Origin: Candidatus Kuenenia hertensis
GTDB taxonomy: Bacteria; Planctomycetota; Brocadiia; Brocadiales; Brocadiaceae
Length of the DNA: 64,000 nt
Reading direction: 5' to 3'
Assembly (NCBI GenBank): GCA_021646465.1
Contig: SOET01000001.1
Span: 124,001-188,000 of the forward strand
A program made the position numbers and the translations under genes. Below are positions 35,082 through 45,687 of this stretch, one piece after another. How positions within the stretch are numbered: the first letter of the stretch is position 1; each line of letters opens with the position of its first letter. The notes beneath the pieces are model-generated. The model searched no databases, was not told the origin of the DNA, and was given only the letters and a program-made list of their open reading frames with translations.

Positions 35082-35456
35082 TTCGTTTTAGATATTAAAG
35101 TTGTTAATAGAAAAAAGCGAATTCGCCAAGAGAAAAAGTAATTCCATATTATGACAACCACGATTCGCAAATTATATGCCTTATACCTCTTTATCAATGT
35201 ATGGCATTAATTAACGATCTGAAGCCAGAGATAAGTACATACCTTGGTAAGATATACAACTTCATTTTTTTAAAAACTAATTAATTTTACATAACTGATT
35301 TTATACCATTAGTATACAACACAATCTTACCAGAAATGTATTCGTGGATTTTTTCCACTAGGCGTGGTGTTTTTATACAGACGGGGATTAGGGTAGAATG
35401 GTTATTGACGTATTCTGTTTGTTGATTTCCTATGCAATTGGAATCATACCGAAGGT
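35082..35456. other. Gene-free stretch upstream of the flagellar operon
   Basis: 375 bp, AT-rich. It must hold the promoter for the leftward fliO-led operon. No clean sigma-54 or sigma-28 promoter was found by eye; a TATAAT on the minus strand near 35170 lacks a good -35. The 3' end of the glycosyltransferase-like gene lies to the right. Confidence 0.45.
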
Positions 35457-36593
35457 TCAAGGGTTTTCCAAAGGAAACAGCTTTATACGTTTACACATGT
35501 CGATGATGTGTTTCCATGTTTTTTTGAGTCTTTGGTATTCGCTAATACTTACAGAAATTTCATTAATAAGGGTGGTTATATATTCTCTGTCCTGTATTTT
35601 TTCCCCAATGGATTTGCAGTATTGATTTTCTAAAGTAAAGAGAATGTTTCCGTAACGTAAAATGTTTTTTATTGTGTTTTCATAATCCATTCCATGATAA
35701 AGCGATTCAAAGGAAATCGTTCTTGCCCAGGATTCTAAATATGCGAGAATGGAAATTTTATTGCTTTTACATTGAAAATGTTCGTGGATAACCGATTTCC
35801 GACTCTTAACTACCTGATGGCCTTTTTCGATAACCCTTCGTGCGACAAAGGTATCATCGATACCAGGCGTTTGTTTTGTTGTTGGGCAAACAATATCCTC
35901 GTAAATATTATCAATAACAAAGTTTCCTCCCCGTATGTTTTTTACGGTTTCAAGACTATACATGCCTTCGCCCATGAAATTCTCTGCTGCTGCGTCCTGA
36001 TTCGTTAGATAGTATAATGAGCTTTCACCGTGGTGTCCCAATGCCTCCAGAAATCTTTTTTGGTCTTCCCGGTTTTCTATAAAGGTAAAATTTATACCCC
36101 GTATTCCCGTATACGGTCCACTTACGATTGATATTTTTTGCGAATCCTTTTCCCTGCCGAGTATTTCGAAATGAGTTTTAAATATTGTGCCATTTGGTCT
36201 GGTATCGTCATCGAAGAAAAATATTGATTCTGCCCCCAAACTCTTTGCAATAAGAAAGCATTTATTTCTTGATGCTCCATAACCTGATGAGGATTTGAGT
36301 AATTCAATTGATTCACGGTCAATTCCCTTTTTTGCAAGTTCGCAGAAGAAAATTTTTTGCTCTTGTTTCCCAAAATGATAAAGCGTAATATCCTTTTCGA
36401 AGCAATTCTTTACTTTTTCAAGGTATATTTTGTTTTTTTCACAGATATGATTTTCGGAATTATCGACAATGCAAATTGGCATGACAAAGTCTTCAATCTG
36501 CATTTGTTGTAAGTAGCACTCAATTGATTTTGTTTGTGAAATATTATGTATGGTAGGTATGATGGTCACACATTTATTTTTTTTGGAACTCAT
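35457..36593 (-). CDS. GT-A-type glycosyltransferase-like protein
   Basis: 378 residues. The N-terminal half looks like a nucleotide-sugar transferase of the GT2/GT-A fold: CVTIIPTIHN strand, PICIVDNSEN, a SGYGASRNKCFLIAKSLGAE helix and the metal-binding DDD at 128-130 (FFFDDDTRP). IDDTFVARRVIEKGHQVVKS later is consistent with the acceptor side. No transmembrane segment, so cytoplasmic or peripheral. Acceptor and sugar unknown. It stands alone between the flagellar block and the decayed CotH gene. Confidence 0.65.
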   Translation of the reverse strand: MSSKKNKCVTIIPTIHNISQTKSIECYLQQMQIEDFVMPICIVDNSENHICEKNKIYLEKVKNCFEKDITLYHFGKQEQKIFFCELAKKGIDRESIELLKSSSGYGASRNKCFLIAKSLGAESIFFFDDDTRPNGTIFKTHFEILGREKDSQKISIVSGPYTGIRGINFTFIENREDQKRFLEALGHHGESSLYYLTNQDAAAENFMGEGMYSLETVKNIRGGNFVIDNIYEDIVCPTTKQTPGIDDTFVARRVIEKGHQVVKSRKSVIHEHFQCKSNKISILAYLESWARTISFESLYHGMDYENTIKNILRYGNILFTLENQYCKSIGEKIQDREYITTLINEISVSISEYQRLKKTWKHIIDMCKRIKLFPLENP

Positions 36594-36775
36594 TTTGTTT
36601 CAGGTATATAGGAGAAAAATGGATGAAATTATTGCTGCCTGAAAATCCCACTTGTTACCATATTTAATTATATTTAACAATAATATTTTTGCCTGGAGAC
36701 TATTTAATTTTTCGAAAAAGCAGGGGAGTAAAGCATGCATTATGGTTATCGGTAAGCTTATTAAGGAGGTAAAAA

Positions 36776-36841
36776 ATGACAAAAGGTTGGATTGGCAGAA
36801 AAGACTGGGTTACTCAATCATATGGTTTATTCGGAGAATAA
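36776..36841 (+). CDS. 21-residue leader-like ORF
   Basis: ATG at 36776 preceded by a very strong ribosome-binding site (AAGGAGGT, 36763-36770); encodes MTKGWIGRKDWVTQSYGLFG plus E, then TAA. Its stop overlaps the ATG of the next frame (TAATG at 36839-36843), an arrangement for translational coupling to the CotH-type gene. It may be a real leader peptide or the start of an older, now broken frame. Confidence 0.4.
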   Translation: MTKGWIGRKDWVTQSYGLFGE

Positions 36842-38871
36842 TGAAAAAAACATATTCTGGTAGTATTTATTATTCTATGCCTTAGCATATTACTAATTGC
36901 TAATAATTCATACGCAAAAAACAAAGAACAACCCTACGAACTCTCCGTTCAAATCCTGCAAGATGCCGGTAAAATGGCTGAGATTGTCATTACAATTACC
37001 GTGACCAAAGACGGCTATTCAGCCCCTACTACCGCAAAACGGATTAAGCTGAAATCATTATCGAGGGAGGAAATTTTTAAGAATGCCAAATTGACGTCCA
37101 ATACATACGGTTCAGAAAGTTCCGCTGTATTGCAATATAACAACAATAAAAATGCAGAATCAATTAAGGTGATCGTAAAAATTAAAGAAGGAAAAGAGAC
37201 TATAAAGCTGAATACAACGGGCGATGTACTTTTATTGCCGGATGCTGCTGTAAGCAGCATTGATGTGTACGATAATATAACGCAAAGACAGGAAACTACG
37301 ATTACCGCAAAGTTCAGCGAATTGAATGGCGACACAGAGGCATCGGCAGATATTTCTTTTTTGGTTGGTTACACCGTCATTGAAAGGTCTTCGATTATTG
37401 TAAAACCGGGGGAAACGACCGATGTTGCTTTCAATACCACTTTTGATACTGCCGGAACGCACAATGTAATTGTTAACGCAGACCAATGTACAGCCCGGAG
37501 ACTATGATCAGACAAATAATCTACTCTCCACAACCGTTACTGTTTCCGCTTCTTCTGAAGAAACACTGGTGCTGAGTGAAGATTAAAACTATGTATTTGA
37601 TATCAACGCATTACCTGTCATCACCATCACTATTAGCACGGATGAGTGGAATAATCAATTGCTTTACTATGACTCAAATCCCAGGCATGAAGAATATTCG
37701 GTAGCGGATTTTGAATTTGAGAAAGATGGTGAGGTTGAAAATATGGAAGGTATCGGCTTCAGGATCAGGGGGAATACTTACAGCAGGGAGCGTCTGAAAG
37801 GAGAAAAAGGTGAACTTCATGATCCGGAATCTCCTGACTGGCACAAGTCTCACTTGAAAATTGATTTTGCTGAATATAATACTGAATATAATAAAGATGT
37901 GCGTTTCCACGGTTTCCGTGGATTAAATTTAAAATACTTCAAGGATGATGATGCTTACGTTCGTGAAATTTACTGCTTTGACTTGTTTAAAAAATTCGGC
38001 GTATGGACTGCCCCGTTTTCAAGTTATGTCCGGTTGTATATAACGTAAAAGAATACTATGTACCTGCATACTATAGTGTATATTGTATGCTGGAACATAT
38101 CGATAAAGAGTTTATTCAGGAGCGGTTTGGCAAAGATTAATGATGAGGGGTATTTATGGAAGTGTCTGTATCCCGCTGACTTGACCTATTTCAATCTGGA
38201 TACTTACAGGATAGGGGTAGAAGATATATCAGTAAATGAAGAGGAAAGTTACCGACCTGCTTATGACCTTAAAACCAACAAATCCGAACTAGAAACAGCA
38301 AAGGAACAGTTAATTCAGTTTATAGAAGATCTGAATGCGAAGGAGGGTGATGAATTTGTCAATTGAATACAATCCGCGATGGATTCGCTCTTTTTCTTAA
38401 ATTTCTTGCGGTCAATGTGTTGGTTGGTTCGTGGGATGGTTACTGGGTAAATATCAACAATTACTATTTGTATTTTGACGAATGCGGAATGGTTTACTTT
38501 AATCCCTATGATTATGACAATACGCTGAGAATTTCTTAATTTAATGGGTTCTATGAATGACTTGGCGGCAGAGGATGAATATAAATTTACGGATAATGAG
38601 GGGCTCTATACGCTTGAGGTCCGCCTCTCCGCAGATAACAACTATACGTTTCGCATTGCCGATGCATCATGGAATGATGCACACAAACTTCGGCGTACCG
38701 AATTATAGGAAAAGTCTAACTACCGGCAAAAAACATTACCTTTACAGCGATTATTCGGATCCCATCCTTGCCGATATAGAATGGTCTGCCGGAGAGGCAG
38801 GTATGTATCATTTTGAATTCGATGCCACAGACAGCGAAAACCCGACGCTGCTGGTTACCCTTCTTGAGTGA
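36841..38871 (+). pseudogene. Decayed CotH-family secreted protein gene
   Basis: A chain of sense segments in changing frames. ATG 36841 is followed by seven A; with six, a signal peptide (HILVVFIILCLSILLIA) would join the long frame at 36974-37507. Further breaks: a frameshift near 37490, an in-frame TAA near 37584, frameshifts near 38045, 38135 and 38365, a stop near 38540, and another near 38700. The segments spell a CotH-like protein: NIGFRIRGNT-type GIGFRIRGNTYS, HDPESPDWHKSHLKIDF, RGLNLKYFKDD, AYVREIYCFDLFKKFGVWTA and SWDGYWVNINNYYLYFDE. CotH proteins are atypical protein kinases. With at least six lesions it cannot be one protein. Confidence 0.8.
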
Positions 38872-39506
38872 GTGTATCAGGAGCATCCCTGCTCCTGACT
38901 CTTCATCGATAGTAATTCCAGGCAGGCTTTCGTGCGGGTTCAGGTTTGTAACCCAATGTCATTAAGTTAAGGATAATTGGTTAAAACAACCCCCTGAATC
39001 CTCCTTTTCTAAAGGGGACTTTTGAGACAGGTAGCTTAACTTAAATGAATTGTAACAGTATTTATGCAAAGGATGGTTATATACTGCCGCAAGTATAATT
39101 CTCTAAAAAGGTTTATATAATCAGGTATGTTGCCGGTGATTAATGACAAAATTGACAGTATAAAACACAGGTTCAAGTTATAAACTTGAACCCGCGGAGA
39201 GGATTTAGGGGTGGGTAATAGGCATAACGACAAACTTTGAAATTCCTAAACGTTTAAATTATTTCTGAAATCTAAAATGTTACCAAAAAACGGATTGTTT
39301 GTTATCGGCGAAAGCGGAGACGCTGCATTAATACTGAATGATGAAAAGTTTAAAACCTAAAATTTGGTAAGGCATATAGAATATACCTCACGGGTTTACA
39401 AATTACGAAATGTTGGGCGAAATGTTACTTCGCCAGTACCACCAGGTATAGATAGAGCGAAGAGACTCTTCGCTCTACAAGTGCAAACTTTAAAAAACCA
39501 CAAATT
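38872..39506. other. Gene-free stretch with short hairpins
   Basis: 635 bp with no gene seen. It has CAGGAGCA/TGCTCCTG (38878-38897) just after the CotH remnant, a G/C-run motif near 38985 with AATCCTCC and AAAGGGGA, the hairpin GGTTCAAGTT-ATA-AACTTGAACC (39170-39192), and a stem TAGAGCGAAGA/TCTTCGCTCTA at about 39450-39476. These resemble the dispersed repeats elsewhere in the window. Confidence 0.55.
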
Positions 39507-42500
39507 ATGAATCCGTACATTATAATTCGTATATTTGTTGCATTGATTTCGCTATTAATACTGCAACGATGTCTTATTTGCATAAATCATACAGATTGTT
39601 ACGCCGGAATGAAAATCAGCAATGATGAAAACGGCCAGGATACCTATGTACAATTGACGGTAGATATCTCACGGGACAGAAGAGAGATAAGCGATTACCT
39701 TTACGGTGTTAATGTTGCCAACTGGTGTCAGGGGTATTATTTTGATCTGTGTGCGCCGAAGCTGAAAGAGGCAAATGTTTCAGTCGTCAGGCTGGGCGCA
39801 ACAAATATGGAACGGTACAATTACACTAATAACCGCATGTACAATGCATTATCCCGTGAAAATCAGTATGTTTCTATGAGCTGGGAAAGTTTTGTTAAGT
39901 GGTGCCGTGATGATGTAAATGCCGAGCCATTTCTTCTTGTGTCGGTGTATGGTTATGTAGCCGGTGATGGGAATGCTATCGATGGTGAAGATTTTTACCG
40001 CATACAGACCACGGATGAAGTCAAGTCATGGATTTCTTAGGCAGGTGAAGATGTGCAATTCTGGGAAATCGGAAACGAGCCATGGATCGCATGGAAACGG
40101 CATGACTATCCTGGACTTTACGAAGACAGCGCCCACGGAGATCTGGTGCTCAATTCAGACACTGCCTTTGATAACTATTTTAACCGCTTATTAACTCTCG
40201 CAGATGCAATAAAACAGACAAATCCATCAGCTTCAACCTTTGGTCCCACTTCCGCCAACTGGTGGTTATACTGGAATAACGACTATTCTTCCTATTGCCC
40301 CGTCACTGAAATCAACGGACCATCTCTGTCTGACGATGCCGGGTGGCAGATAATGATAGACGAAGAAAATGTATGGAATAATTATGTATTCCCTGACAGG
40401 GGTGATGACTCGCAACTCGTTGGATGGGAAACGGATGAAAATCGTATTTTATGTCAGTATCTTATCCGCGCAAAAAAACATGAAGAAGACACAGGAATAA
40501 GGGTGATTGATTTTTTAAATGTCCACAGGTACATTAGGGCTTTGACGGAATATGACGCTGCCCAGGAAACCAGAGGTTTATGGCAGAATGGCTTTTATTC
40601 CCAGGATGCCGAAGTTGCGACTTCCTTTGCTATCGAACCAAAAATACTGAAGCGGTTTCAGGATATGATTGCAAATTATTATCCTGGGACGGAAATGTCT
40701 TTTTCGGAGTATGATTATTTTTACTGGAGCGGACACCCGGAAAATCCTCAAATTGCGGCAATAGGGCAAATGGACTATCTGGGGTCTTTTGCCAGAATGG
40801 GAGTGAAACATACTTGCAACTGGTATATAGGCGAGCCGAATCAGGCAGGGAGCAGTTACGGGAGGGAAGCTGATTCGGCAAGACAGGCAATGTTCAATGA
40901 AAAAGGCGAGCCGAATCCGAAATACTGGGCATTCCGCCTTATGAGTACTTATTTCAGGGGGGACGTTGTTTATGCAGAATCAGGCGATTGGGAAAAGTTT
41001 TCCGTCCATGCCTGTGTGCAGTCTGATAATGATATTGTTATATTTGCTGCGTACAAAGGGGAATATGATGAATCGGGCGATTTTGTGCATGGCCAGCCGG
41101 CAAAGACCGCTCAGGTGCAGGTAAGCGGTTTTAACGAGACTCTCTATGTGAAACAAATACTGCGTTTCGGCATGGACGATCCCTACATTGTAGAAATGGA
41201 AACAGCAGGGGTTGCTATGAACAACGGCACATTGACGTATGAATTCCAGCCGCTGGCAATATATGCCTTCATCCTTTCTGAAAAAGACGCACAAGCAAAG
41301 CCTTCCACATATCTTCATGTAAACCCGGCACTGATGAATTTTGGCCATTACGAAACGGGTGTCCTCGAAAGCGGCGAAGAAACAGAATATACAATGCCAA
41401 TTTATATAACAAATGCACGGCAGGGTGGCACAACATGGTTGGTTTCGGAGAACGCCTCATGGTTGGATATTGCGGGTGAGACATCAGGGAAGGCAGTTGT
41501 AACCGATGTTGTGTATGTAGCCGTTGACCGTTCGGATTTGACCAAGGGTATTTACGAAACAACAATAGATGTAAGTACACCGGAAGGTGCAGTTCAAATA
41601 CCGGTGACGATGGAAGTAGTATCCCTTGAATCGGAAGGGGTAAAAAGAAATTGCGACTTTGAAACGGGTTCATTGGCGCATGCATGGAATGAATCCGAGC
41701 CGTATTCCGTGGGCTGGTGGGATGCTCATGGCAACCCCGAAGACAGGAATAGTCCTTATATCTACCGCTTTTCTCTGGATCATGAAGAAAAACCATCCAT
41801 GGGCGGCATTGCCTCGATGAAGATAGAGTTTGACCGTTCAAACGGGGATACTGGTAATGGCAAAAAATACATGCCATTCGGCACGTATGGTCATAAAACA
41901 GTAGTTTCTGATGATGGGCAATCTTCGGTAACATACAATGCTACCGGGAACTGGGAGGGATATGAATATCTTCAGTTTGATATTAAGACAGATACGAACG
42001 GCAATTCCACAACAGAACTTTTGCTGACAATTACTGATGAACACGGTAACAAGGGAAAGCCGGATGTGGGAATAAAGAAGTATAACAGGCTTCCTAAGAT
42101 AGAAGATGGCAATTGGCAAACTTTTACCATACCGCTTAAAGGGAGATTTTATGATTGGCGTTACCCTGAAGGGCAGGACGGTTCAACCACAGAACTCGAT
42201 TTCAGCCGCATATCACAATTAGAGTTTACGCCATGGTATGGCGACAAAAATGCATCCGGAGTTATGTATCTTGACAACATACTCTTAACCTCCGATGCTG
42301 AGAACTGGGGGAGATTAGACGGTACTGTGGTAAATAAAAAAACAGGTGAACCGGTTGAATCTGTAAAAATAACCCTGAATAAAATCTCCGGAGGTATTAA
42401 ATGGAAGACATCCTCTGATAAAGATGGTTCTTTTGCATTTGAGAGTCTGGAGAATGGCACATACAAAATAAAAGCAAAAAAAAGCGGATATCAAAAAGTT

Positions 42501-42563
42501 AATACCAAAATAGAAATACAAGGCGAGACGGAAATTACGATTGAAATGAAGAAGACAAATTAG
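39507..42563 (+). pseudogene. GH44-like secreted glycosidase, interrupted by one in-frame TAG
   Basis: Two open segments in the same frame, 39507-40040 and 40041-42563, are separated only by TAG at 40038-40040. Together they encode about 1017 residues: signal peptide (MNPYIIIRIFVALISLLIL), a (beta/alpha)8 glycosidase with YLYGVNVANWC, VSVVRLGATNMERYNYTN, the acid/base motif WEIGNEPW and the nucleophile motif SFSEYDYF, matching the GNEP and EYNY motifs of family GH44. Then come a BACON-like Ig domain (about 610-710), a carbohydrate-binding-like beta domain, and a CarboxypepD_reg-like repeat (GTVVNKKTGEPVESVKITL). GH44 enzymes cleave beta-1,4-glucans or xyloglucan. The catalytic Glu of GNEP lies just after the stop, so a restart at GTG 40053 would lack the first strands. 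Either a one-step pseudogene or a read-through gene. Confidence 0.7.
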
Positions 42564-42575
42564 TTGCAGGAAAGT

Positions 42576-43006
42576 CTATTTTTTGAAAAAAGCAATGAGG
42601 ATGCCGATGATGGTTACGACCTGGCCTGCCCAGAAGATGAACATCCACTTTATGAGATCTGCCTTGACGTTAGCAATATCTGTTTTTAATTCCGATTTGG
42701 TTTGTTCCAGGCGCTTATCGACCTTACTAATTTCGTCTTTAAGTTCCGACCTTACTGTGCTAATTTCGTCTTTGAGTTCCGACCTTACTGTGTTAATTTC
42801 GTCTTTGAGTTCAGACCTTACTGCGTTAATTACATCTTTAAGTTCAGACTTTGCTTGTTCCACTTTTTTCTCAAAACGTTCTTCTGCTACTTTGAGCGTG
42901 TGCGCCTCGCTTCGGTCCTCGACCTTATAAGGACTCCGACAAGCGCCTCGGCGCCCTCTTCGGTAAGCTTTTCACGGAGAATTTTAGGAATGGTTATAAT
43001 AGTCAT
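42576..43006 (-). pseudogene. Frameshifted hendecad coiled-coil membrane protein
   Basis: ATG at 43006 gives MTIITIPKILREKLTEEGAE and stops after 39 codons. Another frame continues (KVEDRSEAHTLKVAEERF) into 95 residues ending at 42576. A missing base near the LIRSR codons would join them into about 143 residues. The distal part repeats an 11-residue unit of the form SELKDEINTVR at least three times (33-bp repeats, about 42730-42855), a hendecad coiled coil, and ends in a membrane helix (WMFIFWAGQVVTIIGILIAFF). This resembles DUF1640/CCDC90-type proteins. Function unknown. Confidence 0.65.
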
Positions 43007-43119
43007 AGTAGAGGAAAATTACCATATTTACAAAAAACCGTCAATGAAATTGTTTTTCATGGTGCTGGGTGGATGATACCCATCCGAAAAATTGCTTCCT
43101 GCAAATCCCAATTTTTAGT

Positions 43120-43165
43120 GGTGTATATGCCATAGAAATTTCTTATTATGGTGTCAATGCCATAG
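43120..43165 (+). repeat. Paired 16-bp direct repeats upstream of bcsA
   Basis: GGTGTATATGCCATAG (43120-43135) and GGTGTCAATGCCATAG (43150-43165) differ at two positions and are exactly 30 bp apart, close to three helical turns. They lie about 135 bp upstream of the bcsA promoter candidate, so they could be a paired operator; this is inference. Confidence 0.4.
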
Positions 43166-43298
43166 TTTTTTGCCTATTTTTTATTTCTTCAATCCCAAAG
43201 TAAAAAATAAATTTCCTATGCTATTTGTATATAAGGAGATAGAATAGAGAACTCGATTTTAAGGAATTGTCTCAAAATGTGGAATGTCTTTAGCTATA

Positions 43299-43326
43299 TT
43301 GTTAAGGAATAAAGATTTAATATAAT
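43299..43326 (+). promoter_or_regulatory. Sigma-70-like promoter candidate for bcsA
   Basis: TTGTTA (43299-43304), 16-bp spacer, TATAAT (43321-43326), 69 bp before the ATG at 43396. Confidence 0.45.
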
Positions 43327-43395
43327 TAATGCAATAGGTTAAGGAAATTATTGCTTAAAGCGATAAATCGCAAAATTTAAGCCATAGTCGTAATT

Positions 43396-45687
43396 ATGAT
43401 TACTATTGAGAATCTGAGAAAAATACATACCAGAAAGCTTGATAGCGAGAGATTCATTTTTCTTCTGATGTGTATTCTTGCGAGTATTGGAGCTTTTTGT
43501 TTTATTTATATGGCGGGATTTTATTTGGAAATTTTCCGCCAGATATGGATATTTTGGGGACTTGTAGTCTTTATAATTATTGCGAATAAAATCGAGGTAT
43601 TTAAACGTCCTCCCTTACGAATCCTGTTCATTCTGATCATTGTGTTTATTACCCTGCGGTATTTGCACTGGCGCACTTTCCAGAGTTTGGTGTATACGGG
43701 ACCGATAGATTTTGCGGCAACCATTTTACTTTACGGGGCTGAGGCATATGCAGTTGCCATTCATTTTTTCGGCTTGTTTGTTAATGTATGGCCCCTCAAT
43801 CATAAGATTGCGCCGTTGCCTGCTGATCCCCGGTTGTATCCCACGGTAGATATTTTTATTCCCACATATAGTGAGCCTGAAGACGTTATCAGGACTACTG
43901 CCATTTCTTGTACACAAATTGATTATCCGAAAGACAAATTTAATGTTTATATACTGGATGACGGCGGTACTGTTGCAAAAAGGAACCATCCTGAAAAAGG
44001 AATGGAAGCATGGAACAGGTATTATTCCCTAAAGAGAATGGCCAAGGAACTGGGCGTCCGGTATATCACCCGGCAACAAAACATACATGCCAAAGCGGGA
44101 AATCTGAATCATGCATTGCAGCACACAAATGCGGAACTTGTTCTCGTATTGGATTGTGACCATGTGCCAACAAGAGATATTTTGCGGAATACCGCCGGAT
44201 GGTTTTTAAAAGATGAAAAGCTTTTTCTTGTGCAGACGCCTCATTTTTTTATCAATCCTGACCCTTTTGAAAAAAATCTCGCGATATTTGGTGATGCCCC
44301 CGGCGAGAATGAAATGTTTTATCACAGTATCCATCATGGCCTGGATTTCTGGAATGCTACGTATTTTTGCGGTTCTGCTGCTGTTTTACGGAGAAAATAT
44401 TTGATGGAGGTTGGGGGTATTGCCGGTGAAACTATAACGGAGGATGCGGAAACAACTGTTGCTTTGCACAAAAAAGGTTACAACAGTGTGTATATCGACA
44501 GGCCAATGGTATGCGGATTATCGCCGGAAAGTTTTGATGACTTGCTGTTGCAAAGAAGTCGTTGGGCGCAGGGTATGATACAGATTTTTATTTTGAAAAA
44601 CCCGTTATTCGCAAAAGGGATGAAACTGTACCAACGTTTCTGTTATCTGAGTTCTTCTTTATTCTGGTTTTTCGGATTTTCCCGGTTTATTTTTTATATA
44701 GTTCCTGCGGCCTTTTTATTGTTTGGATTAAAGGTATACCATGCGTCGTTTCTTGAGATAATGGCATATGCATTGCCCCATGTTGTGGGGTGTGTTATTG
44801 TGACGGATTTTCTCCATGGCAAATTCAGATGGCCGTTCTTTTCCGAGATATATGAAAGCGTGTTGTCTATATTCCTTCTCCCCGTTATATATTCAGTTAT
44901 CAGGAATCCACGGAAACCTACCTTTAAGGTTACACCGAAAGGAACGAGCCTGGAGGAAACAGTTCTTACCCGGCAGGCAATACCATTTCTTCTTATGGTA
45001 ATTACCATTGTTGCATGTGTTCCTATGGCGATAATAAAGTGGATCCAGTATCCATTGTTTCGGGATATTATTCTCATTACCCTATCGTGGACAGTATTTA
45101 ATCTCTTTATTGCTATGGCGTCACTGGGGGCATTTGTGGAGAGAAGGCAGATACGCCGCCATCATCGTATGTGGGCCAGGGGCAAGGTTAATGTGTATTT
45201 TCCGCGCATGAGGTATGTTGCTCAGGGGGGAATAATGGATATCTCATATTCAGGTATGGGGGTAGAGCTAAAAACGCCGTTTCAAATAAAACAGGAAGAG
45301 GACGTTGTGTTAAACGTGAGAGATATTTACGGGGAAAAGTATGAATTTGAGGCAAGAATATTCAGGCAGATAAAAAAGAAAGAGGAAGTTTTTTGCGGGT
45401 GTGATTTTGTTACAAAGGATAAAGCAACAAAATTGCGCCTGATAAAATATGTCTATGGTGATAGCCAAAGGTGGGAGGATTTTTTACAAAAGCGGTTTAA
45501 GCGCGCAAGCCCGTGGGTCATTTTTTACTTTCTAATACGAATGGGGACAAAAGGAAGCAAGGACTGTGTTGTGCTCTCCTCAAAATTGTTGTATAGTACG
45601 CTGAAAAAAGCTTTTTTTGTAATGTATAGAGGCATGCAATCCTTGTGGCTAAAAACGGCGAAAGGTGACGTTACGCTGGATGGGTGA
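43396..45687 (+). CDS. bcsA: Cellulose synthase catalytic subunit with PilZ domain
   Basis: 763 residues. An inner-membrane family GT2 enzyme that polymerises UDP-glucose and passes the chain through its own membrane channel. Membrane helices lie at about 20-62, 74-92 and 105-130, then the catalytic domain with D188-D189-G (YILDDGG), D253-C-D255 (VLDCDH), TED at 348-350 (TITEDAE) and QRSRW at 386-390, then further helices at about 415-575. The C-terminal PilZ domain keeps both c-di-GMP contacts: the RRQIRR arginine motif (583-588) and D615-x-S-x-x-G620 (DISYSGMG). The product could be cellulose or a related beta-glucan. A 770-bp repeat-filled gap separates it from bcsB. Confidence 0.93.
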   Translation: MITIENLRKIHTRKLDSERFIFLLMCILASIGAFCFIYMAGFYLEIFRQIWIFWGLVVFIIIANKIEVFKRPPLRILFILIIVFITLRYLHWRTFQSLVYTGPIDFAATILLYGAEAYAVAIHFFGLFVNVWPLNHKIAPLPADPRLYPTVDIFIPTYSEPEDVIRTTAISCTQIDYPKDKFNVYILDDGGTVAKRNHPEKGMEAWNRYYSLKRMAKELGVRYITRQQNIHAKAGNLNHALQHTNAELVLVLDCDHVPTRDILRNTAGWFLKDEKLFLVQTPHFFINPDPFEKNLAIFGDAPGENEMFYHSIHHGLDFWNATYFCGSAAVLRRKYLMEVGGIAGETITEDAETTVALHKKGYNSVYIDRPMVCGLSPESFDDLLLQRSRWAQGMIQIFILKNPLFAKGMKLYQRFCYLSSSLFWFFGFSRFIFYIVPAAFLLFGLKVYHASFLEIMAYALPHVVGCVIVTDFLHGKFRWPFFSEIYESVLSIFLLPVIYSVIRNPRKPTFKVTPKGTSLEETVLTRQAIPFLLMVITIVACVPMAIIKWIQYPLFRDIILITLSWTVFNLFIAMASLGAFVERRQIRRHHRMWARGKVNVYFPRMRYVAQGGIMDISYSGMGVELKTPFQIKQEEDVVLNVRDIYGEKYEFEARIFRQIKKKEEVFCGCDFVTKDKATKLRLIKYVYGDSQRWEDFLQKRFKRASPWVIFYFLIRMGTKGSKDCVVLSSKLLYSTLKKAFFVMYRGMQSLWLKTAKGDVTLDG

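Larger units (their letters stand above)
43007..43395. other. Upstream region of bcsA
   Basis: 389 bp with a pair of direct repeats (43120 and 43150) and a promoter candidate (43299). No gene seen. Confidence 0.5.

Noticed and set aside
35082-35456. Sigma-54 or sigma-28 promoter before fliO
   Set aside because: No GG-N10-GC or FliA-type pair with correct spacing was found on the minus strand by eye.
36841-38871. A series of separate small genes
   Set aside because: The peptides line up in order as one CotH-type protein; the breaks are lesions within one gene.
39170-39192. GGTTCAAG hairpin considered as a tRNA T-arm
   Set aside because: No acceptor, D or anticodon arms are found around it, and a similar stem at 49910 is also isolated. 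No tRNA or rRNA gene was recognised in the window.
42730-42855. 33-bp tandem repeats resembling a CRISPR array
   Set aside because: The units are contiguous with no spacers and encode an 11-residue coiled-coil repeat in frame, so they are coding repeats.
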